Below are positions 61,597 to 64,000 of a DNA stretch of 64,000 nucleotides, piece after piece. Position numbers and translations under genes: made by a program. The notes below the pieces were generated by a model. The model searched no databases, had not been told where the DNA came from, and saw nothing but the letters and a program-made list of their open reading frames with translations. Each line of letters begins with the position of its first letter. Within the stretch, counting starts at the first letter, position 1. The DNA is from Saccharomyces paradoxus (Eukaryota > Ascomycota > Saccharomycetes > Saccharomycetales > Saccharomycetaceae), in contig NC_047502.1 of assembly GCF_002079055.1 (NCBI RefSeq), positions 806,001 through 870,000 on the forward strand, given 5' to 3'.

Positions 61597-61730
61597 ATGG
61601 TTGCCGAAGAGGACATCGAGAAAGAAGTTCTTCAATTGATAGACAGTTTTTTCCTGAAGGCTACATTGCTAATATGCTCTACCGAATCAAGTCGATACCA
61701 GTCTTCTACAGAAAATATATTCCTATTTGA
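61590..61730 (+). other. Overlapping upstream ORF at the ATG13 start
   Basis: An ATG at 61590 lies 7 nt before the ATG13 start, in another frame, with A at -3. It opens 46 codons that end with TGA at 61728-61730, inside ATG13. The ATG13 start itself has G at -3, a less usual context. Scanning ribosomes would be expected to meet the upstream ATG first, so ATG13 might be translated by leaky scanning. The peptide has no recognisable features. Confidence 0.5.
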
Positions 61731-63819
61731 CGATACATGGTTTGAAGATCACTCAGAACTAGTGGGCGAGCTACCCGAGATAATATCAAAATGGTCTCAC
61801 TACGACGGTCGAAAAGAGCTGCCACCTTTAGTAGTAGAGACGTACTTGGATTTAAGGCAGTTAAACTCCTCCCATTTAGTTAGATTAAAAGACCACGAAG
61901 GCCATTTATGGAACGTTTGCAAAGGAACTAAGAAGCAGGAAATCGTGATGGAACGGTGGCTTATCGAATTAGATAATTCATCCCCAACTTTCAAATCACA
62001 CAGTGAAGATGAGACCGATGTTACTGAACTTTCCAAGCAGTTAATTCTCCTCTTCCGTTATTTGTTGACTTTAATACAGTTATTACCCACAACAGAATTG
62101 TACCAATTACTAATAAAATCTTATAATGGTCCGCAAAATGAAGGAAGTTCCAACCCAATAGCTACGACAGACCCACTGGTCAGCATCCGGACGCGTGTTC
62201 TTGACGGATCTAAACCAATTTTGTCAAAGGGGAGAATAGGGTTAAGCAAACCGATTATTAACACCTACTCCAATGCACTTAACGAATCAAATCTGCCAGC
62301 CCATTTAGATCAAAAGAAAATCACACCTGTGTGGACAAAATTTGGCCTCCTAAGGGTCTCGGTATCATACAGGCGTGATTGGAAGTTTGAAATTAACAAT
62401 ACCAATGATGAATTATTTTCAACTCGACACGTAGCCGTTCCACATAACTTACAAGGGCCTCAAAATGAGCCAGGACAGAGAGGAAATAATGATCAGGAGG
62501 TAGCAAAACATCAACCTCAGTATCAACCGCAGGATCAACAGCAACAACAGCAACAACAGCAACAACAACAACAAAGGCAAAATCAGGACCAGATACGACA
62601 ACAAATTCAACAGCAAAGACAGATACCTGATAGAAGATCTCTTTCACTTTCTCCCTGTACAAGGGCCAATTCCTTTGAACCGCAATCTTGGCAGAAGAAA
62701 GCCTATCCAATTTCGAGACCTGTTCAACCATTTAAAGTCGGTTCTGTCGGAAGTCAAAGCGCGAGCAGAAATCCCTCCAATTCATCCTTCTTCAACCAAC
62801 CACCTATTCATAGGCCAAGTATGAGCTCCAACTATGGACCACAAACGAATATTGAAGGTACCAGCGTCGGAAGCACCTCAAAGTATTCCTCCTCATTTGG
62901 GAACATTCGTCGTCATTCAAGTGTAAAAACGACAGAAAATGCTGAAAAAGTATCAAAAGCTGTAAAAAGTCCATTACAACCGCAAGAGTCACAAGAAGAT
63001 TTAATGGATTTTGTTAAATTACTGGAAGAAAAACCTGATCTAACTATCAAAAAGACGGGTGGAAATAATCTGCCTAATATCAACATTTCTGATTCATTAA
63101 TTAGATATCAGAATCTGAAGCCAAGTAATGACTTATTGAGTGAAGATTTATCCGTGAGTTTATCGATGGATCCAAATCATACATATCACAGAGGCAGGTC
63201 AGATTCACATTCCCCTTTGCCTTCCATATCCCCTTCGATGCATTATGGATCGTTGAATTCAAGAATGTCTCAAGGCGCCAATGCAAGCCATTTGATTGCG
63301 AGAGGAGGTGGGAATTCATCCACTAGTGCCTTCAATAGTAGAAGGAATTCCTTGGATAAGAATGCAAACAAACAAGGTATGTCAGGCCTACCTCCTATTT
63401 TTGGTGGCGAGAGTACTTCATATCACCACGACAACAAAGTACAAAAGTACAATCAATTAGGAGAAGAAGATGATGATGAGGACGACCATTTGCTTAACCA
63501 AATGGGGAACAGCGCTACAAAATTCAAAAGTTCAATATCGCCAAGATCAATTGATAGCATTTCAAGTTCTTTCATAAAAAGTAGGATTCCCATCAGACAA
63601 CCGTACCATTACTCTCAACCAACTACTGCACCCTTTCAAGCTCAGGCGAAATTCCATAAACCAGCAAATAAACTAACTGATAACGGCAATAGGAGCAATA
63701 GTAACAATAACAGTCATAGTGTAAATGATGGAGTTGGTTCGATGCATAATGAAGAGGATGATCAAGACGATGATCTAGTATTTTTCATGAGTGATATGAA
63801 CCTTTCTAAAGAGGGTTGA
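61597..63819 (+). CDS. ATG13: ATG13, regulatory subunit of the Atg1 autophagy kinase
   Basis: The protein has 740 residues (the reference is about 738). The N-terminal ~265 residues form the HORMA domain that recruits Atg14-containing PI3-kinase and Atg9. The rest is disordered and Ser-rich with many TORC1/PKA-type sites; segments binding Atg17 and Atg1 lie around 420-520 (SSFGNIRRHSS, then QESQEDLMDFVKLLEEKPDL). A glutamine tract fills residues 314-326. The acidic end DDQDDDLVFFMSDMNLSKEG is preserved. TORC1 phosphorylation of Atg13 holds back autophagy in rich medium. Confidence 0.98.
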   Translation: MVAEEDIEKEVLQLIDSFFLKATLLICSTESSRYQSSTENIFLFDDTWFEDHSELVGELPEIISKWSHYDGRKELPPLVVETYLDLRQLNSSHLVRLKDHEGHLWNVCKGTKKQEIVMERWLIELDNSSPTFKSHSEDETDVTELSKQLILLFRYLLTLIQLLPTTELYQLLIKSYNGPQNEGSSNPIATTDPLVSIRTRVLDGSKPILSKGRIGLSKPIINTYSNALNESNLPAHLDQKKITPVWTKFGLLRVSVSYRRDWKFEINNTNDELFSTRHVAVPHNLQGPQNEPGQRGNNDQEVAKHQPQYQPQDQQQQQQQQQQQQQRQNQDQIRQQIQQQRQIPDRRSLSLSPCTRANSFEPQSWQKKAYPISRPVQPFKVGSVGSQSASRNPSNSSFFNQPPIHRPSMSSNYGPQTNIEGTSVGSTSKYSSSFGNIRRHSSVKTTENAEKVSKAVKSPLQPQESQEDLMDFVKLLEEKPDLTIKKTGGNNLPNINISDSLIRYQNLKPSNDLLSEDLSVSLSMDPNHTYHRGRSDSHSPLPSISPSMHYGSLNSRMSQGANASHLIARGGGNSSTSAFNSRRNSLDKNANKQGMSGLPPIFGGESTSYHHDNKVQKYNQLGEEDDDEDDHLLNQMGNSATKFKSSISPRSIDSISSSFIKSRIPIRQPYHYSQPTTAPFQAQAKFHKPANKLTDNGNRSNSNNNSHSVNDGVGSMHNEEDDQDDDLVFFMSDMNLSKEG
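62536..62574 (+). repeat. CAA/CAG glutamine tract in ATG13
   Basis: Thirteen uninterrupted Gln codons, mixed CAA and CAG, encode residues 314-326, flanked by further Gln-rich sequence. It sits in the disordered part, so length change should be tolerated. It probably varies between strains. Confidence 0.9.
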
Positions 63820-63937
63820 AAAAAAAATGGTGAAATTTTATTTAAAGGGCTCAAATAAAGAAAAAATGAGGAAAAAAAGGTGAAATAGATAAGCAAGAAA
63901 AAAAAAATTACAAAACTAATAACCTGAATAAAAAAAA

Positions 63938-64000
63938 TCAGTCGTAGTGTAATTGTATCTCATTGTTTTCAATATTCTTACCTACTGAAGATCCATGTGT
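63938..64000 (-). CDS. PZF1: Probable 3' end of PZF1 (TFIIIA), cut by the window edge
   Basis: Reading leftward from the edge, 20 codons stay open and end with TGA at 63938-63940; the last residues are NNEIQLHYD. Gene order puts PZF1 (YPR186C), the 5S rRNA gene factor TFIIIA, here and in this direction. No zinc finger is visible in so short a piece, so the call rests on synteny. The 118-bp gap to ATG13 holds A-rich 3'-end signals. Confidence 0.5.
   Translation of the reverse strand, partial: THGSSVGKNIENNEIQLHYD

Overview
This window is nuclear DNA of a budding yeast of the genus Saccharomyces. It is AT-rich and densely packed with mostly intronless genes. The two introns found use yeast splice signals (GTATGT donors, TACTAAC-like branch points). 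There are three nuclear tRNA genes and relics of Ty1/Ty2-type delta LTRs. Gene order matches the distal right arm of S. cerevisiae chromosome XVI, from URN1 (YPR152C) through ATG13 (YPR185W) to what looks like the tail of PZF1 (YPR186C). Proteins such as GPH1, BET2, HDA3 and GDB1 show scattered substitutions against the S. cerevisiae reference as I remember it. A sister species such as S. paradoxus, or a diverged S. cerevisiae lineage, is the best guess; no alignment was run.

Layout. 1-7.8 kb: start of URN1, the intron-containing YPR153W, PIN3, NCA2, TPO3 and an unusually long (1.4 kb) gap. 7.8-18.5 kb: TDA6, CUR1, an LTR relic with tRNA-Ala, KRE6, a second LTR relic with tRNA-Gly, GPH1. 18.9-34.7 kb: SGV1/BUR1, ORC4, TIF3, MMS1, RHO1, MRP2, MET16, NUT2, JIP5. 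34.8-38.0 kb: tRNA-Ile, an LTR nested inside an older LTR, a stretch that looks like a decayed gene, and the two-exon V-ATPase subunit f gene (YPR170W-B). 38-64 kb: BSP1, YPR172W, VPS4, CSA1, DPB2, BET2, PRP4, HDA3, AOS1, SEC23, SMX3, DPM1, GDB1, ATG13, and the probable end of PZF1.

Functions. This is an ordinary eukaryotic housekeeping neighbourhood, not an operon or island. Some themes recur. Glycogen breakdown is represented by GPH1 and GDB1, both with stress-response elements upstream. The cell wall and its control are represented by KRE6 and RHO1. Replication and repair are represented by ORC4, DPB2 and MMS1. Membrane traffic and the vacuole are represented by VPS4, BET2, SEC23, ATG13 and V-ATPase subunit f. 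Prion and protein quality control is represented by PIN3 and CUR1. Splicing is represented by URN1, PRP4 and SMX3.

I see no CRISPR array, operon, prophage or obviously new multi-gene system. The items most worth a second look are the decayed-gene candidate at 35.75-37.05 kb, the nested LTR with its 5-bp duplication, the upstream ATG overlapping the ATG13 start, the 5-nt first exon of YPR153W, and the near-identical repeats in TIF3.
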